Of a stretch of 64,000 nt of DNA, positions 30,947 through 38,912 are shown in pieces (within the stretch, counting starts at the first letter, position 1; every line of letters begins with the position of its first letter). The notes below the pieces were generated by a model that was given only the letters and a program-made list of their open reading frames with translations, was not told where the DNA came from and searched no databases. Location: positions 1-64,000 of the forward strand of contig RQYR01000016.1 of assembly GCA_003859965.1 (NCBI GenBank), written 5' to 3'. Position numbers and translations under genes: made by a program. The stretch comes from Comamonadaceae bacterium OH2545_COT-014 (lineage in GTDB: Bacteria > Pseudomonadota > Gammaproteobacteria > Burkholderiales > Burkholderiaceae_C).

Positions 30947-32170
30947 ATGAACACCACTGCGTCCCCCTGGCGCCTGGCTGCGCGTGCCGAGCGCATGAAC
31001 CCCTCGGCCATCCGCGAGATCCTGAAAGTGACCGAGCGCCCCGGCATCCTCAACTTCGCCGGCGGCCTGCCCTCGCCCGAGACCTTTCCCGTGGACGCCA
31101 TGCGCGCCGCCTGTGCCCGCGTGCTGGCCGAAGACAGCGCCCGCCCCGCCTTGCAATACGCCACCAGCGAAGGGCTTCCCGAGCTGCGCGCCTGGGTCGC
31201 TGCCGAACTGGGCCGGCAGGGCGCTGCCGTCTCGCCGGATCAGGTGCTCATCACCACCGGCAGCCAGCAAGGGCTGGACCTGGTGGCCAAAGTGCTTATC
31301 GACCAGGGCGCGCCCGTGCTGGTGGAAACGCCCACCTACCTGGGCGCGCTGCAAGCCTTTGCGCCCATGCAGCCGCGCATCGACAGTGCCGCCAGTGACG
31401 ACGAAGGCGTGCAGCCCGACGCACTGGCCGCCCAACTGGCCCGCCTGGCAGGGCAGGGCCAGATGCCGCGCTTCATGTACGCACTGCCCAATTTCCAGAA
31501 CCCCACCGGCCGTAGCATGCCCGAGGCGCGGCGCCAAGCCGTGCTGGCCGTGTGCCGCGCGCACGGCCTGCCCATCGTGGAAGACAACCCCTATGGCGAG
31601 CTCTGGTTCGAGCAGCCCCCGCCCGCGCCGCTGCTGGCGCGCTGGCCCGAAGGGGTGATCTACCTCGGCTCCTTCAGCAAGATCCTCGCGCCCGGCCTGC
31701 GCCTGGGCTACGTGATCGCCCCGCCTGCCCTGTACCCCAAGCTGCTGCAAGCCAAGCAGGCGGCCGACCTGCACACGCCCGGTTTCAACCAGCGCGTGGT
31801 CATGGAAGTGCTGCAAGACGGCTTTCTCGACCGCCATGTGCCCGCCATACGCGCCCGCTACCACGCCCAGCGCGACGCCATGCTGGCCGCGCTGAGCCAG
31901 CGCCTGGACGGCTTGGGCGTGCAGTGGAACCAGCCCGCCGGCGGCATGTTCCTGTGGCTGCGCCTGCCGCAAACGCTGGACGCACAAGCCCTGCTGCCGC
32001 AAGCCGTGGACGCCGGCATGGCCTACGTGCCCGGCGCCCCGTTTTATGCCCGCACGCCCGAGCGCCACACCCTGCGCCTGAGCTTTGCCACCGCCGCCCC
32101 GGCCCAAATCGACGCCGGCATGGCCGCGCTGGGGCAGGTGTTGCGCCAAGCGCTGAAACTGAAAGCATGA
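30947..32170 (+). CDS. PLP-dependent aminotransferase, 2-aminoadipate/LysN-like
   Basis: A 407-residue fold-type I aminotransferase, MocR/LysN branch. It transfers amino groups from an amino acid to a 2-oxo acid. The PLP lysine is Lys245 in SFSKILAPGLRLG; the binding residues ITTGSQQGLDL, NFQNPTG (substrate carboxylate Asn) and VEDNPYGELWF are present. The start ATG follows AAGGA. The exact substrate is not readable. The last codons overlap the PhzF gene (ATGA), so it opens a small amino-acid-related operon of four genes. Confidence 0.85.
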   Translation: MNTTASPWRLAARAERMNPSAIREILKVTERPGILNFAGGLPSPETFPVDAMRAACARVLAEDSARPALQYATSEGLPELRAWVAAELGRQGAAVSPDQVLITTGSQQGLDLVAKVLIDQGAPVLVETPTYLGALQAFAPMQPRIDSAASDDEGVQPDALAAQLARLAGQGQMPRFMYALPNFQNPTGRSMPEARRQAVLAVCRAHGLPIVEDNPYGELWFEQPPPAPLLARWPEGVIYLGSFSKILAPGLRLGYVIAPPALYPKLLQAKQAADLHTPGFNQRVVMEVLQDGFLDRHVPAIRARYHAQRDAMLAALSQRLDGLGVQWNQPAGGMFLWLRLPQTLDAQALLPQAVDAGMAYVPGAPFYARTPERHTLRLSFATAAPAQIDAGMAALGQVLRQALKLKA

Positions 32171-33183
32171 CCGGCATGACAGAGCGCCCCTTTGCCCAGA
32201 TCGACGTCTTCACCGCCCAGCCTGGCTGGGGCAACCCCGTGGCCGTGGTGCTTGATGGCGCGGGCCTGACGGACGAGGCCATGCAGCGCTTTGCAAGCTG
32301 GACCAATCTGTCGGAAACCACCTTCGTGCTGCCGCCCACCGAGGCCGGGGCCGACTACCGCGTGCGCATCTTCACCCCGGCCGAGGAGCTGCCCTTTGCC
32401 GGCCATCCCACGCTGGGCACCTGCTTTGCCTGGCTGGCCGCCGGCGGCCAGCCCAAGGATCCGGCCTGCATCGTGCAGCAGTGCGCCAAGGGGCTGATCC
32501 CCATCCGCCGCGAGGCGCAACCCGGCGGCGGCGCCCGCCTGGCCTTTGCCGCCCCGCCCATGCAGGCCACGGCCGTGGACGAGGCGCTGCTGGCCCAGGT
32601 GGCTCGCGCGCTGGGCTTGCCCGATGCGACAGCCATCGGCCAGGCCCGCTGGCTGGACAACGGCCCGCGCTGGCTGGGCCTGTGGCTGGCCGATGCCGAC
32701 GCCGTGCTGGCCCTGCAGCCCGACCACGCCGCACTGGCCGCCCTGGGTGTGTACACCGGCGTGGCCGGGCCTTATCCAGCACAGTGGGTAGCGCAGCTGG
32801 CGGCCCAGGCGGCGGGGCAAGATGAGGCCGAAGAAGGCGCGCCGCTGATTGCCCGCGCCAGCCGCGAGGCGCGCGCCTTCGCTGCCCCGGCCGCGCGCCT
32901 GGCACAGGCGGCACAGCATGTGCAGGCTAAGGCCGAGCCGCTGATCGAAGTGCGCGCCTTCGTCTCCGTCATCGGCGTGCCCGAAGACCCGGTCACCGGC
33001 AGCCTCAACGCCAGCCTGGCGCAGTGGCTGATGGCCGAAGGCCAGCTGCCCGCCGCTTACGTGGCCGCGCAAGGCAGTCGCATGGGCCGCGCCGGGCGTG
33101 TGCACGTGGCGCGCGATGCGCAAGGCCAAGTCTGGGTGGGCGGTGATTGCGTGCGGGTGATCAGCGGTCAGGTCTGTCTCTGA
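32167..33183 (+). CDS. PhzF family isomerase/epimerase
   Basis: A 338-residue protein of the diaminopimelate-epimerase-like PhzF family; members isomerise small acids, and most genomic copies have no known substrate. The conserved acidic residue lies in NLSETTFVLPP, with the turn ELPFAGHPTLGT in the first half and GVPEDPVTGSLNASLA in the second. The usual length is 260-300; here about 55 extra Ala/Gln-rich residues (about 210-262, including AQLAAQAAGQDEAEE) precede the second half. It overlaps the aminotransferase gene by four bases. A second Met three codons on is possible. Confidence 0.85.
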   Translation: MTGMTERPFAQIDVFTAQPGWGNPVAVVLDGAGLTDEAMQRFASWTNLSETTFVLPPTEAGADYRVRIFTPAEELPFAGHPTLGTCFAWLAAGGQPKDPACIVQQCAKGLIPIRREAQPGGGARLAFAAPPMQATAVDEALLAQVARALGLPDATAIGQARWLDNGPRWLGLWLADADAVLALQPDHAALAALGVYTGVAGPYPAQWVAQLAAQAAGQDEAEEGAPLIARASREARAFAAPAARLAQAAQHVQAKAEPLIEVRAFVSVIGVPEDPVTGSLNASLAQWLMAEGQLPAAYVAAQGSRMGRAGRVHVARDAQGQVWVGGDCVRVISGQVCL

Positions 33184-33217
33184 CGCGGCCACGCTTGCCG
33201 TCGTCACGCTGCACGCT

Positions 33218-33856
33218 ATGCCGCACGCCATGCCGCGCCTGCTCATCGCCGCCGACATCCACGGTCTGCATGCGCCCTTGCGCGCCTGGCTCTCGCCCTT
33301 GCTGACCCTGGCGCACAGTGTGCAGCTGCTCTCGCCCTGGCCGGGCGATGGTGAGAAGCCGCCCCATGCCAGCGAAGCAGAGGCCGTGGCCGCCTTTCAT
33401 GCGCACCAGGGCTTGCCCCGCTATGCGCAGCGCATCGCGCAGGCCATGGGCGATGCGCCGGTGTTTCTCGTGGCCTTCAGCGTTGGCGCGGCCAGCGCCT
33501 GGCATGCCCTGGCTGGCCCGGCCTGCCACCCGCACAGCCGGGCCGTGCTGTACTACGGCTCGCGCATTCGCGATGCCCTCACGCTCACGCCGCGCTGCCC
33601 GGTGCAGCTGGTGTTTGCCGAGTGCGAAGCGGGCTTTGAGCCCCAGGCCATCGCCCCGGCGCTGGCCGCCAGCGGCGCGCACTGCGCCATCTTGCCGGGC
33701 ACGCGACACGGCTTCATGAACCCGCTCTCGCCCCACTTCCAGCCCGCGCTGGCCCAGGCCCAGCGGGCCTGGCTCTGCCAGAGCCTGCGCCGCCATGGCC
33801 AGGGCCTGCCGTTCGATCCACTGCCATCAACCCCCCATTGCCCACCTACGCCATGA
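33218..33856 (+). CDS. Dienelactone hydrolase-like alpha/beta hydrolase
   Basis: A 212-residue compact alpha/beta hydrolase. The nucleophile elbow is degenerate (VAFSVGAASAW, Ser in the position of the usual Cys/Ser), while LPGTRHGFMNP supplies the catalytic His and VQLVFAECEAGF the acid-strand region. The N-terminus (LLIAADIHGLHAPLRAWLSP) has the ADIxG form seen in a proteobacterial subgroup. The substrate is unknown. It overlaps the dehydratase start by four bases (ATGA). Met codons at 33218 and 33230 are both plausible starts. Confidence 0.65.
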   Translation: MPHAMPRLLIAADIHGLHAPLRAWLSPLLTLAHSVQLLSPWPGDGEKPPHASEAEAVAAFHAHQGLPRYAQRIAQAMGDAPVFLVAFSVGAASAWHALAGPACHPHSRAVLYYGSRIRDALTLTPRCPVQLVFAECEAGFEPQAIAPALAASGAHCAILPGTRHGFMNPLSPHFQPALAQAQRAWLCQSLRRHGQGLPFDPLPSTPHCPPTP

Positions 33857-34827
33857 ACCATGCCCTTGCCGCCTTGCCCAGCCTGGCCGCCATCGAAGCG
33901 GCCGCGCGCACTGTTTACCGTGAATTCCCGCCCACGCCGCAATACCGCTGGGCGCTGCTGTCCGAGCGCCTGGGCGCCGAATGCTGGCTCAAGCACGAGA
34001 ACCACACGCCCGTGGGCGCGTTCAAGATCCGTGGCGGGCTGGCCTACTTCCAACAATTGATGGACGCGGGCGCTCTGCCGAGCGCCGTCATCAGCGCCAC
34101 GCGCGGCAACCACGGCCAAAGCATCGGCTGGGCTGCGCGCGCCCACGGCGTGGCCTGCACCATCGTCGTGCCGCGCGGCAATTCGGTGGAAAAGAACGCC
34201 GCCATGCGCGCCCTGGGCGTGGAGCTGATCGAGCACGGCGATGACTTCACCGAAAGCGCTGAACATGCCCAGCAACTGGCCGCCGAGCGCGGCGCGCACA
34301 TGGTGCCCAGCTACCATCCGGCGCTGGTGGCCGGCGTGGCCAGCTACTGGCTGGAGTTTTTGCGCGCCGTGCCGCAACTGCAAGTGGCCTACGTGCCCAT
34401 TGGCATGGGCAGCGGCGCGTGCGCGGCCATCGCCGCCAAACAGGCGCTGGGCCATGGCGTGCGCATTGTCGGCGTGGTCAGCCGGCACGCCACCACCTAT
34501 GCCGACTCACTGGCCGCCGGCCACGTGGTGCCCGCGCCGGCCACCACGCGCTTGGCCGACGGCATGGCCGTGCGCCGCGCCCACCCCGATGCGCTGGCCG
34601 TGCTGCAAGCCGGGCTGGACCATCTGGTGCAAGTCAGCGACGACGAAGTGGCCGCCGCCATGCGCGCCCTGCATGCCGATACCCACAACCTGGCCGAAGG
34701 CGCGGGGGCGGCCGCGCTGGCCGCCGCCTTGCAGGAGCGCGCCTCGCTGCAAGGCCAGTGCGTGGGCCTGGCGCTGACCGGCGCCAACGTGGACGCGGCG
34801 GTGCTGGCGCAGGTGCTGTCGGCCTGA
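33853..34827 (+). CDS. Threonine/serine dehydratase-like PLP enzyme
   Basis: A 324-residue fold-type II PLP enzyme, expected to deaminate threonine, serine or a hydroxyaspartate to a 2-oxo acid. The PLP lysine is Lys58 in GAFKIRGGLAYF; SATRGNHGQSIGWAAR binds the substrate carboxylate, and PIGMGSGACAAIA is the phosphate-binding glycine loop. There is no C-terminal ACT regulatory domain, so it is a catabolic-type enzyme. The start ATG at 33853 overlaps the hydrolase stop. With the aminotransferase it suggests amino-acid breakdown. Confidence 0.85.
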   Translation: MNHALAALPSLAAIEAAARTVYREFPPTPQYRWALLSERLGAECWLKHENHTPVGAFKIRGGLAYFQQLMDAGALPSAVISATRGNHGQSIGWAARAHGVACTIVVPRGNSVEKNAAMRALGVELIEHGDDFTESAEHAQQLAAERGAHMVPSYHPALVAGVASYWLEFLRAVPQLQVAYVPIGMGSGACAAIAAKQALGHGVRIVGVVSRHATTYADSLAAGHVVPAPATTRLADGMAVRRAHPDALAVLQAGLDHLVQVSDDEVAAAMRALHADTHNLAEGAGAAALAAALQERASLQGQCVGLALTGANVDAAVLAQVLSA

Positions 34828-34960
34828 TGGGCCTTTGCGCATGCCTGGCTCCGTGCCTGGCCGGACATCCCACGGCCAGTGCCGCCAGAGCGTATGGGCG
34901 CCCCCCGGCGTGATGAAATAACGCCCTGACGCATTTCCCTATTTCTCCGGAGCGCGCACC

Positions 34961-35542
34961 GTGATCGGACGCCTTGCCGGCCTGCTGGCCGAAAAAAACC
35001 CGCCCCACTTGCTGATTGACTGCCACGGCGTCGGCTACGAGGTGGACGTGCCCATGAGCACCTTCTACAACCTGCCCGGCGTGGGCGAGCCCGTGACCCT
35101 GCTCACGCACTTCGTGGTGCGCGAGGACGCGCAAATCCTCTACGGCTTTGGCAGCCCGGCCGAACGCGACGCCTTCCGCCAGCTCATCCGCATCAGCGGC
35201 ATTGGCCCGCGCATGGCGCTGGCGGTGCTCTCCGGCATGAGCGTGGACGAGCTGGCGCGGGCCGTGGGCGCGCAGGAGGCGGGGCGCCTGGTCAAGCTCC
35301 CCGGCATCGGCAAGAAAACGGCCGAGCGCCTGTTGCTGGAACTCAAAGGCAAGCTGGACACCGGCATCGCTGCTTCGGGCAACGCCAGCGCGCCCGCCAG
35401 CGACGCGCAGGCCGACATCCAGCAAGCGCTGATGGCGCTGGGCTACAGCGACAAGGAGGCCGCCGTCGCACTCAAGGCGCTACCCGCCGATGTCAGTGTG
35501 AACGACGGCATTCGTCTGGCTTTGCGCACTTTGGCGCGCTAA
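34961..35542 (+). CDS. ruvA: Holliday junction branch migration protein RuvA
   Basis: The 193-residue RuvA tetramer binds four-way junctions and loads the RuvB motors. The start is a GTG ([15 protein letters not shown]) after CCGGAG. The OB domain, the helix-hairpin-helix pair [10 protein letters not shown] and [12 protein letters not shown], and the C-terminal RuvB-binding UBA-like domain ([19 protein letters not shown]) are all present. ruvB does not follow directly; a secreted-protease gene is inserted, placing ruvB 2.2 kb downstream. Confidence 0.97.
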   Translation: MIGRLAGLLAEKNPPHLLIDCHGVGYEVDVPMSTFYNLPGVGEPVTLLTHFVVREDAQILYGFGSPAERDAFRQLIRISGIGPRMALAVLSGMSVDELARAVGAQEAGRLVKLPGIGKKTAERLLLELKGKLDTGIAASGNASAPASDAQADIQQALMALGYSDKEAAVALKALPADVSVNDGIRLALRTLAR

Positions 35543-35696
35543 TAGCCACGTGCGGTATTTGTACGGCGCCATCACGGCCTGACAGTGGCCCTCTGTGCAC
35601 TGGCAAAATCAGCCACGCAAGCCGGTATTCAGAATGAAAGGTTTGCACGCCGGTTCGGTCACAAGTATTCAGCATACAAAGTACGGAGGTTTTTTC

Positions 35697-37640
35697 ATGC
35701 TCTCGCGCATTCCTGCGTCGTCACGACTGCTCTGCCAATCGCTTTCCGCCTTGCTGCTCACCTCGGGGGTCGCCACGCTGCTGGCCAGCCCGGTGTCGGC
35801 CATGGCCACCACGCTGGAGCTGGGTTCCTTGCCAGGCCGGCCTGCCGCCAACCCGCGCCTGCTGCAGGTCAAGACGGTGCAGCAACCATCTGCCCATCGC
35901 ATTCCTGCCCATGTCATTGCCTTGCCGGCGCTGGAGGTTGCCAAGTCTGCACTGGCACCCGCCGAGGCAGGCATGCCTTTGCAAATCGGTGTGGGCCGCA
36001 CCGTGGAAAAAGCTGGCAGCATTGAAGCCACTTCCTCCCTGCTGCATTGGCACCGCACGGCCGAAGGCGGCATGCGTGCCGCCCTGGCGGTGCAATCTCC
36101 GGATGCCAAATTTCTGCGGATGGGCTTGCGGGTTAAGCAGTTGCCCCCGGGCAGCGTGTTGCGTGTGTATGCGCCAGATGATGAAAGTACCGTGGAAATC
36201 CAGGCTCTGGAAGTGCTGAACGCCCTGCAGAACAACCTGGATGCTGGCGCCCAGGGTGATGAAGCCTATACCTATTGGCTGCCGTCTGTCACTGGCCAGC
36301 AGGCCGTGCTGGAAATCCAGTTGCCGCCTGGCATGGCGCCGCATTTGTTGAAGGTTTCAGTGCCGTCCGTGTCGCACATCGCACTGGATCCTGCCATGGA
36401 TGATCCGAGCAAGGCGCTTTCCGGTTCGTGCAACGTGGACGTCATGTGCACCTCCGGTCACGACGCGCACATGAGCTCTGTCGCACACATGCGCTACACC
36501 AAGGGCGATGGCAGAACCTATATCTGCTCGGGTTCGCTCATGAACAACACGCGGCAGGACTACACCCCGTACTTTCTGACCGCCAACCACTGCATCTCCA
36601 CGCAAGTGGCGGCGTCTTCGCTGGAAACATTCTGGAATTACCGTGCCAACCGCTGCAACAGCAACCAGCCTCACCCCAGCGTGACGCAGCTGTCCGGCGG
36701 AGCCCAGCTGCTTTGGGCCAGCGCCGATACCGATACCGCATTGCTCCGTCTGCGCAATTCGCCGCCTGAATCCGCCGCGTATGCGGGCTGGAACGCCCAA
36801 ACCCCCGGCATGACGCGGGTGTTCAGCATTCACCACCCGGGCGGGGATCTGCAAAAGTACAGCGAGGGGGCGATCTTTGCCTATGGCAACTGCCGTCCCA
36901 CATCAGCCGAGCTGTTTTCCTGCAGCGAAGCCACGGCCAACAACAGCGCTTACCTAGGCGTGCGCTGGACACGCGGCACGACCGAGGGCGGTAGCAGCGG
37001 CGGCCCGCTGTTTTCCAACAGCGGGCAGATCATCGGGCAGCTTTACGGCGGCACGGGCAACTGCGAAACGCCTGATGGATTCAGCATCTACGGCCGTTTT
37101 GACCTGGCCTTCCGCAACGCCCTGAACCAGTGGCTGGCCCCGGCTGGCAACACCCGGCCTACCCCAACACCAACGCCCACCCCAACGCCTGGCGCCCGCG
37201 CCCCCGTCTTCCGCTTCTACAACGCATCCACCGGCGCACATTTCTATACCAACAACACGCTGGAGCGGGACTTCGTGATCGCCAACTACAAGGCTTTCCA
37301 GTACGAAGGGCCGCGCTTTTATGCCGTCGCCCAGCCCGCCCCAGGCACCAGCCCGGTCTTCCGCTTCTTCAACACCAGTACGGGGGCGCACTTCTACACC
37401 ATCAACGCAGCAGAGCGGGATTTCGTCATTGCCCAATACCCTGCGTTCAAATATGAAGGCCCGGCCTGGCATGCACAAACATCTTCTGGCAACCAGACCA
37501 GCCCGATGCACCGCTTCTACAACACCAGCAGCGGCACGCACTTCTACACCATCAACGCCCAAGAGGCAGAGTTCGTCCGCGCCAACTACCCGGTCTTCCG
37601 CTATGAAGGCGTGGCCTACCATGCCTGGCCCCAGCAGTAA
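35697..37640 (+). CDS. Secreted trypsin-fold serine protease with three C-terminal DUF5648-like repeats
   Basis: A 647-residue exported protein. It starts with a signal peptide (about 1-38, LSALLLTSGVATLLASPVSA) after a strong GGAGG. A propeptide-like N-terminal domain leads to a lysyl-endopeptidase-type protease domain with His298 (FLTANHC), Asp346 (DTALLRL) and Ser434 (GGSSGGPLF). A PTPTPTPTPGA linker joins it to three 50-residue repeats beginning at 504, 554 and 604 (VFRFYN, TGAHFYT, ERDFV, YEGP), the DUF5648 type that may bind cell-wall or carbohydrate. It interrupts ruvA-ruvB. A shorter lipoprotein paralogue follows ruvB. Lys specificity is not certain. Confidence 0.82.
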   Translation: MLSRIPASSRLLCQSLSALLLTSGVATLLASPVSAMATTLELGSLPGRPAANPRLLQVKTVQQPSAHRIPAHVIALPALEVAKSALAPAEAGMPLQIGVGRTVEKAGSIEATSSLLHWHRTAEGGMRAALAVQSPDAKFLRMGLRVKQLPPGSVLRVYAPDDESTVEIQALEVLNALQNNLDAGAQGDEAYTYWLPSVTGQQAVLEIQLPPGMAPHLLKVSVPSVSHIALDPAMDDPSKALSGSCNVDVMCTSGHDAHMSSVAHMRYTKGDGRTYICSGSLMNNTRQDYTPYFLTANHCISTQVAASSLETFWNYRANRCNSNQPHPSVTQLSGGAQLLWASADTDTALLRLRNSPPESAAYAGWNAQTPGMTRVFSIHHPGGDLQKYSEGAIFAYGNCRPTSAELFSCSEATANNSAYLGVRWTRGTTEGGSSGGPLFSNSGQIIGQLYGGTGNCETPDGFSIYGRFDLAFRNALNQWLAPAGNTRPTPTPTPTPTPGARAPVFRFYNASTGAHFYTNNTLERDFVIANYKAFQYEGPRFYAVAQPAPGTSPVFRFFNTSTGAHFYTINAAERDFVIAQYPAFKYEGPAWHAQTSSGNQTSPMHRFYNTSSGTHFYTINAQEAEFVRANYPVFRYEGVAYHAWPQQ

Positions 37641-37694
37641 CACCGGCTTGGCTCGGCCGGTTTCCCTCCGGCCGGGTTTCGCACGCCTTGTCCC

Positions 37695-38768
37695 ATGAGC
37701 ATCCATACCGACGACTTCACCCCATTGCCAGCGCCGGCGCGCCGCATGGTTTCGCCCTCGCCCGCCTCGCCCGGCGAGGAGGCGCTGGAACGTGCGCTGC
37801 GACCGCGCCTGCTGGACGAATACGTCGGCCAGGCCAAGGCGCGCGAGCAGCTTGAAATCTTCATCGGCGCCGCCCGCAAGCGCGGCGAAGCGCTGGATCA
37901 CGTGCTGCTGTTTGGCCCGCCGGGGCTGGGCAAGACCACGCTGAGCCACATCATTGCGCACGAGCTGGGCGTGCAGCTGCATCAGACCAGCGGCCCGGTG
38001 CTGGAAAAGCCCAAAGACCTGGCCGCCATGCTGACCAGCCTGGAGCGCAACGATGTTCTTTTCATTGACGAGATCCACCGCCTCAGCCCCGTGGTGGAGG
38101 AAATTCTCTACCCCGCGCTGGAGGACTACCAGATCGACATCATGATTGGCGAAGGGCCGGCCGCGCGCAGCATCAAGCTGGATTTGCAGCCCTTCACCCT
38201 GGTGGGCGCCACCACGCGCGCGGGCATGCTCACCAACCCGCTGCGCGACCGCTTCGGCATCGTGGCGCGGCTGGAGTTCTACACGCCGGATGAGCTGGCG
38301 CGCATCGTCACCCGTTCGGCGGGCCTGCTGGGCGTGGCGACCGATGCCGAGGGCGCGGCCGAAATCGCGCGCCGCAGCCGTGGCACGCCCCGCATTGCCA
38401 ACCGCCTGTTGCGCCGCGTGCGCGACTACGCCGAGGTCAAGGGATCTGGCCGCATCACCCAGGACATGGCCCAACGCGCCCTGGCTTTGCTGGATGTGGA
38501 CCCGCAAGGCTTTGACCTGATGGACCGCAAGCTGCTGGAAGCCGTGATTCACCGCTTCGACGGCGGCCCCGTCGGCCTGGACAACGTGGCCGCCGCCATC
38601 GGTGAAGAGCCGGGTACCATTGAAGACGTGATCGAACCCTATCTGATCCAGCAGGGCTACCTGCAACGCACGCCGCGCGGGCGCGTTGCCACGCTGGCGG
38701 CCTACCGCCATCTGGGCGTAGCCGCGCCGCAGCAGGGGACAAGCGGCTCAGACCTGTTCGGGCACTGA
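37695..38768 (+). CDS. ruvB: Holliday junction branch migration helicase RuvB
   Basis: The 357-residue AAA+ motor pumps DNA through the RuvA-bound junction. It has Walker [11 protein letters not shown], Walker [12 protein letters not shown], sensor-1 LVGATTRAG, the arginine-finger segment PLRDRFGIV and a C-terminal winged helix ([13 protein letters not shown]). An N-terminal extension of about 20 residues with [12 protein letters not shown] is normal in the order. It lies 54 bases after the protease gene and has no visible promoter of its own, so transcription may pass through the protease gene. A strong terminator follows. Confidence 0.98.
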   Translation: MSIHTDDFTPLPAPARRMVSPSPASPGEEALERALRPRLLDEYVGQAKAREQLEIFIGAARKRGEALDHVLLFGPPGLGKTTLSHIIAHELGVQLHQTSGPVLEKPKDLAAMLTSLERNDVLFIDEIHRLSPVVEEILYPALEDYQIDIMIGEGPAARSIKLDLQPFTLVGATTRAGMLTNPLRDRFGIVARLEFYTPDELARIVTRSAGLLGVATDAEGAAEIARRSRGTPRIANRLLRRVRDYAEVKGSGRITQDMAQRALALLDVDPQGFDLMDRKLLEAVIHRFDGGPVGLDNVAAAIGEEPGTIEDVIEPYLIQQGYLQRTPRGRVATLAAYRHLGVAAPQQGTSGSDLFGH

Positions 38769-38832
38769 CACAAAAAAACACGCCGCCGGGCCACGTATCC
38801 GGAAAGAGCATTCGAAGAGGAAGGGGGAGGCG

Positions 38833-38870
38833 ACCGCGGCAGTCCATGTTTGCCGTGGTTGTTTTTTCTT
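38833..38870 (+). terminator. Rho-independent terminator of ruvB
   Basis: Stem accgcggca / tgccgtggt (one G-T pair) with a 9-base loop, then TGTTTTTTCTT. It lies 65 bases past the ruvB stop and separates it from the lipoprotein protease. Confidence 0.85.
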
Positions 38871-38912
38871 CGGGCGCTGTTGCGCCTGCCAACACATGAA
38901 AGGTTTTCAAGC

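Noticed and set aside
29134-31164. 676-codon open frame antisense to lon and the aminotransferase
   Set aside because: Shadow of real coding on the plus strand; composition biased and no motif.
37200-37640. CRISPR-like or satellite repeats in the protease gene
   Set aside because: The three repeats are protein-level units with diverged DNA, in frame and part of the coding sequence.
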